A stretch of DNA of 64,000 nt from JBBQZO01 sp038207625 (GCA_038207625.1 JBBQZO010000010.1:1-64000); one strand, 5' to 3'; positions 1-7,065 are shown, numbered from the stretch's first letter. Numbers and translations are program-made. Notes: generated by a model not told the origin, from the sequence alone.

Positions 1-787
1 CCGCGCTGAACTGCGGACACGCCGGCGCTGTTCGAGCGCTGGACACGCCGGCGTCGTGCTGGCGCCGGACTCGCGGACACGTCGGCGCTTTGCGAGCCGT
101 GGACCCGCTAACCTGCCTGGCGCGCGGCATGCCGTCGTGCAATCCGCGCGCCAGGCTGGACGCCGGTGGGACGCGACCGCCGCCGGCGCCGGACACGCTG
201 ACGCAACGACTATCCAGCCGCTGCGCGGTATCTCCAGCCGCTTCGCGGCCAACAACTTCAACGCTTGAATCGAGTTTGGCCAACGATGCGCGCTCGTGCC
301 TCGCTTGCGGCCGCGCGCCGCCGTCAGTCGGGTCAAGGACCACGCAAAAGCACAGCCGCTCCGGGGGCCCCTGCACGGCTGCGAGGCCTGTCCGGTGCGC
401 TGCGCGCACGGTCTCGGCCAGGCGCTGCGCGCGTCCACCACACGGGGTGCGGCCAGTCAGGTGAAGGAAGCGCGCTCCTGCGTCGCTTGCCGCCGCGCTG
501 CGCCGGCAGTCAGGTGGTTTAGCCCCGCCCGCCCACGGCCGTCACGCCGTGCGGGGTCGCGCTGCGCTGCTCCGCCCCGCACGTCGCGCCGTCCTCCCGT
601 CCGCCCCCAAGGGGCTCCCCAACCCAATAAGCGCGCCAAGTTCAAACCCAACCCCGCGTCTCCAAGCGGTGCAAGGCAAACACCCGCCTCGCACCGCATG
701 TGTGAGCGTGTCTTTGCCCGCGGCCGTCAAGGGTCCGCTGCGCCGCTGCGCGCCCTTGACCGCGCATGCGCCGCCGGCCCGCACGCC
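1..787. other. GC-rich stretch without a recognisable gene
   Basis: No frame here gives a protein I recognise, and the open frames overlap on both strands in the way expected of very GC-rich non-coding DNA. The first 110 bases hold several imperfect copies of a CGGACACGCCGGCG-type motif. A longer imperfect direct repeat of about 50 bases occurs at roughly 289-340 and 469-520 (both read GCGCGCTC.TGC.TCGCTTGC). The last 25 bases (from about 762) are shared with the sequence before the third Rhs repeat (from about 4009). It may be the decayed far end of an rhs locus that continues to the left, but nothing in the sequence proves this. Confidence 0.5.
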
Positions 788-1068
788 AAGATTGGCAACT
801 AAACAAAATAACGCTTGCCTCGCGCGTGCGCGAGGGCCAAACTCGCGTCTAGGAAAAATTCGCTCTTTAGGTACAATTCGCCTGGTAAAAATGCTGCCAA
901 GTCCTTGAATGGACTAGGGAAAACGGCCGGTATTACGGTAAGTGCGCGTCGAGCGGACGTTACCTGTCCATTGATCCTGTCACTACCGATGCGAATACGG
1001 GCGGCAGCTTCAACCGCTACGTCTACGCGAACAACAACCCGTATATGTTTGTGGATCCAGACGGTAGG
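788..1068 (+). repeat. Rhs cassette repeat, copy 1
   Basis: First of four 277-281 bp near-identical repeats (others at 2173, 4035 and 5566). The 5' half is non-coding. It contains a perfect 8-bp stem hairpin at 818-835 (CCTCGCGC, loop GT, GCGCGAGG) and an AT-richer stretch with TACAAT at 872-877. The 3' half encodes the end of an Rhs core, from GRYLSIDPV through NRYVYANNNPY to DPDGR, and reads in frame into the unique toxin domain. This copy has NPYMFVDPDGR where the others have NPYKYI or NPYRYI. An in-frame TAA at 886-888 closes the Rhs frame upstream. Confidence 0.85.
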
Positions 1069-1533
1069 GATCCTCAGATTCCGTTTCCGCTGCCGCCGCC
1101 ACCACTACCAACGCCGAATACGCCGTCGGTCACAATCACAGGCCACCGCGATCCGTTTGCGGGTGATCCGTTCAATTCGCCGGTACAGTCGTCCTCACAG
1201 TCCGGCCCTGGGCAAAAGGTGTGGAAAGCAGTCTTTGGTAGTGGCACAGCAGCGCCGTCGCCGACGCCGCCAGATGACCAAGATCACGGACAAGATAAGT
1301 ATCGAAAGCCCAATGAAAAGCTTGAGAAAGGCGATCAGCTTGACATGGCGAAATTTGACCGTCGCGTCAAGGTTGAAGGCGAAGTTAGATTCCAGGATCA
1401 GAAATCGGGCTATCAGATAACGCCGGACCGCGCCGGGGGCAATTCGCATGGTGGTAGTGCTTTTAAACTTGTGGATCGTGCCGGGAATCGCGTAGCGACG
1501 CTCAGTTCTGATGGTGTTGTACTTCGAAAGTAG
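889..1533 (+). CDS. Orphan Rhs C-terminal toxin fragment 1 (RNase-like tail)
   Basis: Open frame from just after the stop at 886-888 to TAG at 1531-1533. The first ~60 codons are the Rhs core end. The unique part starts after DPDGR, with a proline-rich linker (PLPPPPLPTP), then a charged segment, and ends with GGNSHGGSAFKLVDRAG and ATLSSDGVVLRK. The small HGGS.WKL/ATL.G.VLRK-type ending resembles the BECR-fold RNase toxins grouped as bacterial toxin 21, but I recall this by pattern and am not certain. There is no ATG before 1045, which lies inside the repeat, so as it stands this is a displaced tip rather than a complete protein. It is followed after 14 bases by its probable immunity gene. 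Confidence 0.6.
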   Translation, partial: KCCQVLEWTRENGRYYGKCASSGRYLSIDPVTTDANTGGSFNRYVYANNNPYMFVDPDGRDPQIPFPLPPPPLPTPNTPSVTITGHRDPFAGDPFNSPVQSSSQSGPGQKVWKAVFGSGTAAPSPTPPDDQDHGQDKYRKPNEKLEKGDQLDMAKFDRRVKVEGEVRFQDQKSGYQITPDRAGGNSHGGSAFKLVDRAGNRVATLSSDGVVLRK

Positions 1534-1547
1534 GAGGTTGGGTAAGC

Positions 1548-2033
1548 ATGAAACACAGTTTAACTAGACCGCTTGATGCCTATTTCCCGGAGGTTGAGAT
1601 CGGCGAGGTTGATCCTTCGTCGAATGGATATGTGGCTGTAAACGTATCCCTATTTGACCACTGGTTAACCGACGACGAGGCGGACACGAGCAAGACGTTA
1701 TGCTACGGGGTCGCAGTCGATGCAGGCGCGCTGGATGAGTATTTGGAAGGCGAACGCAAGTTCTTAGATTTTTATGAATCGTTGGCTGTGGATGGGGTGA
1801 TCTGCAATCGCCCTGCGCCGCTCCGATTAATGAATGCGAATGATCCAGAATTTAGAGAAATCGTTGTCGCAAGTCTTCGTGAAAAAAAATCTATGGACGT
1901 CTATTTTTTGTCCGCGAGTGTCAGAATTATCGGGCGCTATGATCGAACTGACTTGGCATTGCTTGAGCGTGTGACAGACCTGCCTGCATTCGGTGCGAAA
2001 GTGCGGGGCGCCGGCTTGTCCATATTGACGTAA
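1548..2033 (+). CDS. Putative immunity protein 1
   Basis: 161-residue acidic soluble protein with no signal peptide or membrane segment and no family I recognise. It starts with ATG 14 bases after the toxin 1 stop, and a TAGGAGG ribosome site overlaps the toxin stop codon, so translation is probably coupled. Its GC content is lower than that of the chromosomal backbone, as is usual for toxin-immunity pairs. The immunity role is inferred only from position directly behind an Rhs toxin tip, the normal layout of Rhs-CT/RhsI pairs. It could bind and block the RNase-like domain of toxin 1. Confidence 0.6.
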   Translation: MKHSLTRPLDAYFPEVEIGEVDPSSNGYVAVNVSLFDHWLTDDEADTSKTLCYGVAVDAGALDEYLEGERKFLDFYESLAVDGVICNRPAPLRLMNANDPEFREIVVASLREKKSMDVYFLSASVRIIGRYDRTDLALLERVTDLPAFGAKVRGAGLSILT

Positions 2034-2172
2034 AAAGGGTTTGATCTATATCCAGTGTCCACAGCAACCCAGCTGGCCTACTACGCGCTTCTGGTCGCGG
2101 CATATCACGGGCACGGGCACGGGCAACGGGGTCAGTGCCGACATTCGGACACGAGCTGATCCGGCCGCGGTT
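2034..2172. other. Spacer between modules 1 and 2
   Basis: Short intergenic spacer with no gene and, unlike the other three modules, no clear terminator. Near its end it carries GGGCAACGGGGTCAG followed by TGCCGACATTCGGACA, where CCGA and TCGG can pair around CAT. The same block precedes Rhs repeat 4, at about 5517-5545. It looks like a REP-type intergenic element. Confidence 0.5.
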
Positions 2173-2449
2173 AAGATTGGCAACTAAAAAAACGCTTGCC
2201 TCGCGCGCGCGCGAGGGCCAAACTCGCGTCTAGGAAAAATTCGCTCTTTAGGTACAATTCGCCTGGTAAAAATGCTGCCAAGTCATTGAATGGACTAGGG
2301 AAAACGGCCGGTGTTACGGTAAGTGCGCGTCGGGCGGACGTTACCTGTCCATTGATCCTGTCACTACCGATGCGAATACGGGCGGCAGCTTCAACCGCTA
2401 CGTCTACGCCAACAACAATCCGTACAAATATATCGACCCGGACGGCCGC
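2173..2449 (+). repeat. Rhs cassette repeat, copy 2
   Basis: Second copy of the Rhs repeat. It is 277 bp because four bases are missing from the CAAAATAACG stretch near its start. The conserved hairpin is at 2199-2216, here with loop GC. The Rhs frame is closed by TAA at 2267-2269 and then runs GRYLSIDPVTTDANTGG to NPYKYIDPDGR. Confidence 0.85.
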
Positions 2450-2992
2450 CGTGCCAGAGGTTCATGGGAATACGATGATCCAATCGTTGGGCGTGAACCC
2501 GGCCAGCAGAGCAAACAGTGTGGAGTTGAATGCCGCACAAGTATGTCGGATGCCGGTAACGGCGCTAAACCAAAACCAAACTCGGCGGTAATGACTGGGA
2601 ATGCGTATATTGACGAGGCGACAAATGATTTGAATGCAATGGCGTTGATTGCTATGGCAATTGCAGGGGACGGGAAAGGACCTGTGTACGGAACAAAGGT
2701 TCATACAATATTTGCCGAATTGGTGCGAAATTCAGGAAGGCCAGACTTGGTTGCGGAGCAAAGTTTCGATTTTAAAGGCCTCGTCGAATACGGTGTAAGT
2801 GGCAGCATTCGGACTGATGTAATTTTGGGTAATAATCGCACTGCACCAGTTGCGATTTATGATCTAAAAACAGGTTCGGCACGACTTACCGATAAACGCG
2901 TTTTAGAGATTAATGCGCGATTTCCAGGACTCATGCCGCGCCCTACAATCATGGCCATCTACCCGCAACCACCTGGCGAGCGAGGAGATTGA
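2270..2992 (+). CDS. Orphan Rhs C-terminal toxin fragment 2 (PD-(D/E)XK nuclease-like)
   Basis: Open frame from after TAA 2267-2269 to TGA 2990-2992; the first ATG in this frame is only at 2543. After the Rhs core end and a short linker, the unique domain shows GTKVHTIFAELVR, then an acidic residue in VAEQSFDF, then GSIRTDVILGN and VAIYDLKTGSARLT. The arrangement of E, D in RTDV and DLK (D-x-K) matches the core of the PD-(D/E)XK nuclease fold, which many polymorphic toxins use to cut DNA. The nuclease call rests on this motif order. No start codon precedes the fragment, so it is a silent tip unless joined to an rhs gene. Confidence 0.65.
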   Translation, partial: KCCQVIEWTRENGRCYGKCASGGRYLSIDPVTTDANTGGSFNRYVYANNNPYKYIDPDGRRARGSWEYDDPIVGREPGQQSKQCGVECRTSMSDAGNGAKPKPNSAVMTGNAYIDEATNDLNAMALIAMAIAGDGKGPVYGTKVHTIFAELVRNSGRPDLVAEQSFDFKGLVEYGVSGSIRTDVILGNNRTAPVAIYDLKTGSARLTDKRVLEINARFPGLMPRPTIMAIYPQPPGERGD

Positions 2993-2994
2993 AA

Positions 2995-3627
2995 ATGTCA
3001 AATTTGCTATCGAAATTTGCTATCTCTGTTGCTCAGGTCGTGGATGGCACGGAAGGAATCAGAGGAAAGGTAATTGTGCGTCCTACCCGGCATCTCGTAC
3101 GAGGCTTCTTGTTTGAGAAAACAACGGTTAAGGGGGTCTTTTACATGTGGCGTATGGTAGTGCCACTGTTCAGTCCTGCGATGTCGAATATATCGCTAAA
3201 CTACAGTGATCGAATATCTTTCGATGGTCGCGGAGACGCAAAGGTTGCAATTGGCAGTGACAGCGCGGCAACCATACGAGAGATTATTGATCCCATCCTT
3301 CATGAAAATATTCCATACCTGGGAAAAATGTTTGACCCAGATGCATTTCTACGTGAGTTCGAACCAAAAGGTGATTTCTTTCGACCAAACATTGCACTTG
3401 ATTTTGCGATCGCGAACTGTTTAGCCGGAAACAAAAAGAGCGGGCGAACTAGGCTTAGCCAGATTCTTGCCTTACCCGACAATTCGCCGATAATTCCCCA
3501 GATTCAAGCAGATGCAAAAAACTTGCTGGATGCTCTGGCGAGCGGCGACAGTGCGTTTGCTGATTTGGTTTCTAAGTATGAGGATGAGAACGTAACCACT
3601 CACTTCCAAGGGATAACTCGTGGATAA
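2995..3627 (+). CDS. Putative immunity protein 2
   Basis: 210-residue protein. I chose ATG 2995 over a TTG two codons upstream because GAGGAG at 2982-2987 is well spaced for it. The gene begins two bases after the toxin 2 stop. No signal peptide or known domain is visible; the middle has a hydrophobic beta-rich stretch (VFYMWRMVVPLF). The base composition is AT-rich compared with the backbone. Assignment as the cognate immunity protein of the PD-(D/E)XK-like toxin is by position only. The stop lies at the edge of the shared GATAAGGGGCCTGG tail. Confidence 0.6.
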   Translation: MSNLLSKFAISVAQVVDGTEGIRGKVIVRPTRHLVRGFLFEKTTVKGVFYMWRMVVPLFSPAMSNISLNYSDRISFDGRGDAKVAIGSDSAATIREIIDPILHENIPYLGKMFDPDAFLREFEPKGDFFRPNIALDFAIANCLAGNKKSGRTRLSQILALPDNSPIIPQIQADAKNLLDALASGDSAFADLVSKYEDENVTTHFQGITRG

Positions 3628-3790
3628 GGGGCCTGGGTCGAATTAATCTTGACTAGCCAAGTCTTATCGCGATGCCGTAGTCCTTGTATTTGAATAAAAA
3701 AAGCCACTCCCTCCGGTGCCCCGGATGCGAGTGGCTTTTTTTAATTGCGTACTGCCGATCTGGATCGGCGCTGTTGGCTCAACTGGTGTT
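3622..3790 (+). repeat. Right-hand shared tail of module 2
   Basis: Starts with GATAAGGGGCCTGG and a GAATTAATCT core, continues through a terminator, and ends with a CTGCCGATCTGGATCGGCGC palindromic block. The same series recurs after module 4 (about 6885-7065), and its first ~30 bases recur after module 3 (about 5211-5236). With the 281-bp left repeats these tails give each cassette homology on both sides. Confidence 0.75.
3696..3742 (+). terminator. Intrinsic terminator after module 2
   Basis: AAGCCACTC and GAGTGGCTT form a strong stem around a CCGG-containing loop, followed by a run of seven T. It directly follows immunity gene 2 and is nearly identical to the terminator at 6976-7021. Confidence 0.85.
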
Positions 3791-4034
3791 GCGCGCCTCG
3801 TTCTTGTCGCATCTTTAGCCGATTTCCTGTCGTACGATTTTGGCTAGATCGAGCCGACTTTTCCACATTGGCGTCGTAGGATTTTTTCGGCCCAACCGCA
3901 CTTGTGCAATAATAGGGGACAATAATAGGGGACAGACCCCTGTTGCTAGGAAATGCCGCTCAATCGAGAAGTCCGGTCCGATTTGATTGCGTCGCTTCTT
4001 TCCCACCGGCGCATGCGCCGCCGGCCCGCGAACC
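3791..4034. other. Spacer with REP-like palindromes before module 3
   Basis: No gene seen. At 3907-3943 two overlapping copies of AATAATAGGGGAC end in GACAGACCCCTG, so AGGGG and CCCCT can pair. Related elements occur at 7221-7360. The last ~26 bases match the left flank of Rhs repeat 1. Confidence 0.55.
3907..3943. repeat. REP-like palindrome
   Basis: AATAATAGGGGAC followed by AATAATAGGGGACAGACCCC; AGGGG and CCCCT pair. It belongs to the same family as the three units at 7221-7360. Confidence 0.6.
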
Positions 4035-4315
4035 AAGATTGGCAACTAAGCAAAATAACGCTTGCCTCGCGCGCGCGCGAGGGCCAAACTCGCGTCTAGG
4101 AAAAATTCGCTCTTTAGGTACAATTCGTCTGGTAAAAATGTCGCCAAGTCCTTGAATGGACTAGGGAAAACGGCCGGTGTTACGGTAAGTGCGCGTCGGG
4201 CGGACGTTACCTGTCCATTGATCCCGTCACCACCGACGCCAACACCGGCGGCAGCTTCAACCGCTACGTCTACGCCAATAACAATCCCTATAAATACATC
4301 GATCCAGACGGGCGA
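4035..4315 (+). repeat. Rhs cassette repeat, copy 3
   Basis: Third Rhs repeat, 281 bp. The conserved hairpin is at 4065-4082 with loop GC. The Rhs frame is closed upstream by TAA at 4133-4135 and ends in NPYKYIDPDGR before entering toxin 3. It shares an additional left flank (GCGCATGCGCCGCCGGCCCG) with copy 1. Confidence 0.85.
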
Positions 4316-4816
4316 GAGTCAGAGTGCAGTTGGCGAACCCAGTGCACAAGGATCGTATACGGCAGTCTTGCTGCGGCAAGCGGCTCAGTTGGTCGGCTCG
4401 CGGCACCAGGCAGGCCCACAATCGGCGAGGTAGTTACTGACATATTGGAATCCGATCCGGTACGCCTTTTGACTGAGCCGCTGACGCGCGAGGCAGGCTT
4501 TGGCATGATTGGGATGCTCGGGAAGGAGCTAAGGGCTGCATCCCTTGTCGCAACGGAAGCAAAGGCCGGCACAGCGATATTGGATGTCAATAAGCTTAAC
4601 CATATCTTCGTGGAGAAGCACAATTTAGGTGCGATAGTTACGCAATTCGGTTCTCGTGAGAACGCATTCGTTGAGATACAAAAAGCCGCAACGGCGGCAA
4701 CACACGGCGTGAGCGGTGTTTTTGAAAAGGTCGTTAAAGTGGGCACTGAAACAGTAACGGTTCGAGGAAGCGTTGTAGACGGGGCAGTTAAGATTGGGAC
4801 GGTATTCAAACCATGA
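4136..4816 (+). CDS. Orphan Rhs C-terminal toxin fragment 3 (HIF/KHNLG-type)
   Basis: Open frame from after the stop at 4133-4135 to TGA 4814-4816; the first ATG in frame is at 4508. Past DPDGR there is a helix-rich Ala/Leu linker. The terminal ~75 residues contain LNHIFVEKHNLGAIV and FGSRENAF, then VKVGTETVTVRGSV and VKIGTVFKP at the very end. The HIF..KHNLG..V..FG pattern resembles the polymorphic toxin type 35 group (predicted RNases), recalled by pattern with moderate certainty. The toxin stop overlaps the start of the next gene by ATGA, a clear sign of translational coupling with the immunity gene. Confidence 0.6.
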   Translation, partial: KCRQVLEWTRENGRCYGKCASGGRYLSIDPVTTDANTGGSFNRYVYANNNPYKYIDPDGRESECSWRTQCTRIVYGSLAAASGSVGRLAAPGRPTIGEVVTDILESDPVRLLTEPLTREAGFGMIGMLGKELRAASLVATEAKAGTAILDVNKLNHIFVEKHNLGAIVTQFGSRENAFVEIQKAATAATHGVSGVFEKVVKVGTETVTVRGSVVDGAVKIGTVFKP

Positions 4817-5232
4817 CACAATCACTTTTTCCAATTGAACGCGCCGTTGTAGAAAAAATTCTAACCGGCGACTATCCAACGCTCTTACAGCTTCGACATC
4901 AGCTTGAAGTGTGTACGGTCGCCACGCGCGAATTTACGGGAGTTGGTTTTTACACCACGTTCGAGGTGCCCGAGACTGCACCGAGAACAGCGGGACTTGA
5001 TGTCACGTTTGGGGATGTTGTTGGCGATCTCCCAGGGGTTTCTGGTGGTGTTGGTTTTTTGCTTTATGTTAAAGATGGTCTCCTCGATACGCTAGAAGGC
5101 TACACGTATGACGAGCGGTGGCCACTAGAAATTGGGGCGTTTAGTCTTCGGTATGTCAAAGGTGATGTGCGTGACTTGAATGATGTGCCGTTGTTGTTAC
5201 GAAAGGCGGATAAGGGGCCAGGCTCGAATTAA
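4813..5232 (+). CDS. Putative immunity protein 3
   Basis: 139-residue protein whose ATG overlaps the stop of toxin 3 (ATGA at 4813-4816). It has alternating beta-like stretches with several Gly/Val runs and no known domain that I recognise. Its last nine residues (ADKGPGSN and the preceding K) are encoded by the shared GATAAGGGGCC tail, so the end of this protein lies inside the recombination arm. The immunity role is inferred from position. Confidence 0.6.
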   Translation: MTQSLFPIERAVVEKILTGDYPTLLQLRHQLEVCTVATREFTGVGFYTTFEVPETAPRTAGLDVTFGDVVGDLPGVSGGVGFLLYVKDGLLDTLEGYTYDERWPLEIGAFSLRYVKGDVRDLNDVPLLLRKADKGPGSN

Positions 5233-5251
5233 TCTGTGATCGGAAGTTTGA

Positions 5252-5297
5252 CAAAAAACCACCCGCTGGAATTTCCGGCGCAGGTGGTTTTTTTTTG
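5252..5297 (+). terminator. Intrinsic terminator after module 3
   Basis: AAACCACC and GGTGGTTT form a stem around a loop containing TTTCCGGCG, followed by a run of T. Its sequence differs from the module 2 and 4 terminators, although it sits in the same place behind the GATAAGGGGCC tail. Confidence 0.8.
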
Positions 5298-5565
5298 CGC
5301 CGGGCGGTCATCAGCGGCCGACGATCTCAGCAACAAAATCCACCCTGTTTCTCAGAAACGCACGCGGTCCCGTTGCGACCGTCGCCAGCCAGTTCGGGCA
5401 CCCACTACGCACGTCGCAGGAGGCCCCGCACCCCGTTTAAAGCTGCACACATTACGCACGCCTTCGGCGAGCCTCAAAAACAAGGGCAACGGGGTCAGAG
5501 GGCAACGGGGTCAGGGCAACGGGGTCAGTGCCGACATTCGGACATGAGCTGATCCAGACGCAGCC
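5298..5565. other. Spacer with tandem GGGCAACGGGGTCAG units before module 4
   Basis: No gene seen. Three close copies of a GGGCAACGGGGTCAG-type unit lie at about 5489-5528, ending in TGCCGACATTCGGACA, as also found before module 2. The units look like a REP-type element that has multiplied locally. Confidence 0.55.
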
Positions 5566-5846
5566 AAGATTGGCAACTAAGCAAAATAACGCTTGCCTCG
5601 CGCACGCGCGAGGGCCAAACTCGCGTCTAGGAAAAATTCGCTCTTTAGGTACAATTGGCCTGGTAAAAATGCCGCCAAGTCCTTGAATGGACTAGGGAAA
5701 ACGGCCGGTGTTACGGTAAGTGCGCGTCGGGCGGACGTTACCTGTCCATTGATCCCGTCACCACCGATGCGAACACCGGTGGCAGCTTCAACCGCTACGT
5801 CTACGCGAACAACAACCCATATCGTTACATAGATCCTGATGGGCGG
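5566..5846 (+). repeat. Rhs cassette repeat, copy 4
   Basis: Fourth Rhs repeat, 281 bp. The conserved hairpin at 5596-5613 has loop AC. The Rhs frame is closed by TAA at 5664-5666 and ends in NPYRYIDPDGR before toxin 4. Confidence 0.85.
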
Positions 5847-6434
5847 GATCCAATGGGGTGCGGCGACCTTGGCGGCGGCGACTGCAAGACATATGGAGGA
5901 TCGAGTGGCAAGTCTGGGTCGTCAGAAGTAAGCACATCCGCCAAAGTGGGTGCCGTTGTAGGAGGTGCTTCTGCTGGCTTGGCTGCCGCTGGCTGCGATA
6001 TTTACACGCTAGGAGCATGTTCCCTTGCTAATCCCGGGATGGTTGCGGGTGGTGTTGCTGGCGGCGCAATGCTTGGTGCAATCACAGGTGAACGACTTGA
6101 CAAGGCATGGACGCAACTCAATAATTTGGTCGACAAAGCTCTGGCGCCAGGTCCGATAGAAACTCAATATGCGTTGGTCGCGCGCGTTACTGGCCCGTAC
6201 CCTAGTGTGCTAGGTGGCTTGGTCACACTCAATGCGGGCGATGTATGGAAATATGGCACAACAGTTGATCCGAATGGTCGCTACCCTCAAAGTTCACTCG
6301 CGGGATTGAACCTTCAGATGGTCGAACAAACTCACGGTTCGGCATATCAGGTCCTCGTCCAAGAAAAGGCGATGCTGTTCCAATACGCGATACTTAACGG
6401 AAGTCTCCCCCCTGGCAACCGGATATTTAAGTAG
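5667..6434 (+). CDS. Orphan Rhs C-terminal toxin fragment 4 (GIY-YIG/URI nuclease-like)
   Basis: Open frame from after the stop at 5664-5666 to TAG 6432-6434; the first ATG in frame is 5853, seven bases past the repeat. After DPDGR come a Gly/Ser-rich linker with two Cys and a glycine-zipper-like hydrophobic stretch (AVVGGASAGLAAAG, then AGGVAGGAMLGAI). The final ~85 residues hold GDVWKYGTTVDPNGRYPQS, an isolated Glu in LVQEKAML and SLPPGNRIFK. K-Y-G-T, R-Y, E and PPGN in this order match the GIY-YIG (URI) nuclease toxins. The nuclease assignment comes from this motif order. Confidence 0.65.
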   Translation, partial: KCRQVLEWTRENGRCYGKCASGGRYLSIDPVTTDANTGGSFNRYVYANNNPYRYIDPDGRDPMGCGDLGGGDCKTYGGSSGKSGSSEVSTSAKVGAVVGGASAGLAAAGCDIYTLGACSLANPGMVAGGVAGGAMLGAITGERLDKAWTQLNNLVDKALAPGPIETQYALVARVTGPYPSVLGGLVTLNAGDVWKYGTTVDPNGRYPQSSLAGLNLQMVEQTHGSAYQVLVQEKAMLFQYAILNGSLPPGNRIFK

Positions 6435-6510
6435 TGTTCTTCGGCTGCGGCTCGCTGGCGCAACAGCCTAATTTCGATTGAATTAAAGTGTGTTAAAGGT
6501 GCTTAGAATC

Positions 6511-6876
6511 ATGACCTACAATCCAATTTCCGAAGTCATTGATGAACCCTTAGCTATCGATGCGACAAAAGTCGATCAGCTACGGGCGTTTCGTAGTGGG
6601 CCGAAACTCGCCGCCCTACCGGGGGTCGATCCATCCCAGGAGCGCGAACGGCTATCGAAAGTGCTGGACGATTTGGCAGATCGGCTGATTCGCGGGATAG
6701 AAAGCAATCCAACGAAACTATGGGTGCTTACAGAATTTCAACTTGCGCTTGAACGCGTAGAGCAAGAAGACACAGAAGGGCGTGAGCATTTCGGGATGGA
6801 GTTAGAACAGCTCATGGACATTCTCGACATTGAGAGTTCCGATGGGCTACTTTCCTGCTATCTTGGGGGAATTTAG
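6511..6876 (+). CDS. Putative immunity protein 4, DUF4844-like
   Basis: 121 residues if ATG 6511 is used, with AGGTG nine bases upstream; a GTG at 6490 in frame would add seven residues. The core reads FRSGPKLAALPGVDP, then VLTEFQLALERVE, DTEGREHFG and ELEQLMDILDIESSDGLL, which I recognise as the pattern of the DUF4844 family of small soluble proteins. Its position 76 bases behind the GIY-YIG-like toxin makes it the likely immunity protein. That gap is larger than in the other modules. Confidence 0.6.
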   Translation: MTYNPISEVIDEPLAIDATKVDQLRAFRSGPKLAALPGVDPSQERERLSKVLDDLADRLIRGIESNPTKLWVLTEFQLALERVEQEDTEGREHFGMELEQLMDILDIESSDGLLSCYLGGI

Positions 6877-6884
6877 GCGGATAG

Positions 6885-7065
6885 ATAAGGGGCCTGGCTT
6901 AGATAAGGGGCCTGGCTCGAATTAATCTGCCGCACTTCATGACGATCGCGGTGCCGTAACCCTTGTATTTGAATAAGAAAAGCCATTCCCTCCGGTGTTC
7001 CGGATGCGAGTGGCTTTTTTTAGTTGCGTACTGCCGATCTGGATCGGCGCTGTTGGCTCAGTTGG
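6885..7065 (+). repeat. Right-hand shared tail of module 4
   Basis: Contains two tandem GATAAGGGGCCTGGCT units, then the GAATTAATCT core, a terminator and the CTGCCGATCTGGATCGGCGC block, in the same order as after module 2 (3622-3790). The doubled first unit suggests slippage or unequal exchange at this arm. Confidence 0.75.
6976..7021 (+). terminator. Intrinsic terminator after module 4
   Basis: AAGCCATTC and GAGTGGCTT pair (with one G-T) around a CCGG loop and are followed by seven T. It is almost identical to the terminator at 3696-3742. Confidence 0.85.

Noticed and set aside
296..802. 168-codon frame at the left end
   Set aside because: Arg/Pro/Ala-rich, overlaps other open frames in both directions, runs into the Rhs repeat and has no start signal.
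815..1420. 201-codon frame starting MPRACARAKLAS in the repeat (and the same frame in the other copies)
   Set aside because: It is a shifted frame across the repeat; the Rhs motif and toxin tip are in another frame, and the stretch after the repeat differs with no conserved product.
788..5846. The four 281-bp repeats as an insertion sequence
   Set aside because: No transposase frame, no inverted terminal repeats or target duplications; the 3' half codes for Rhs core instead.
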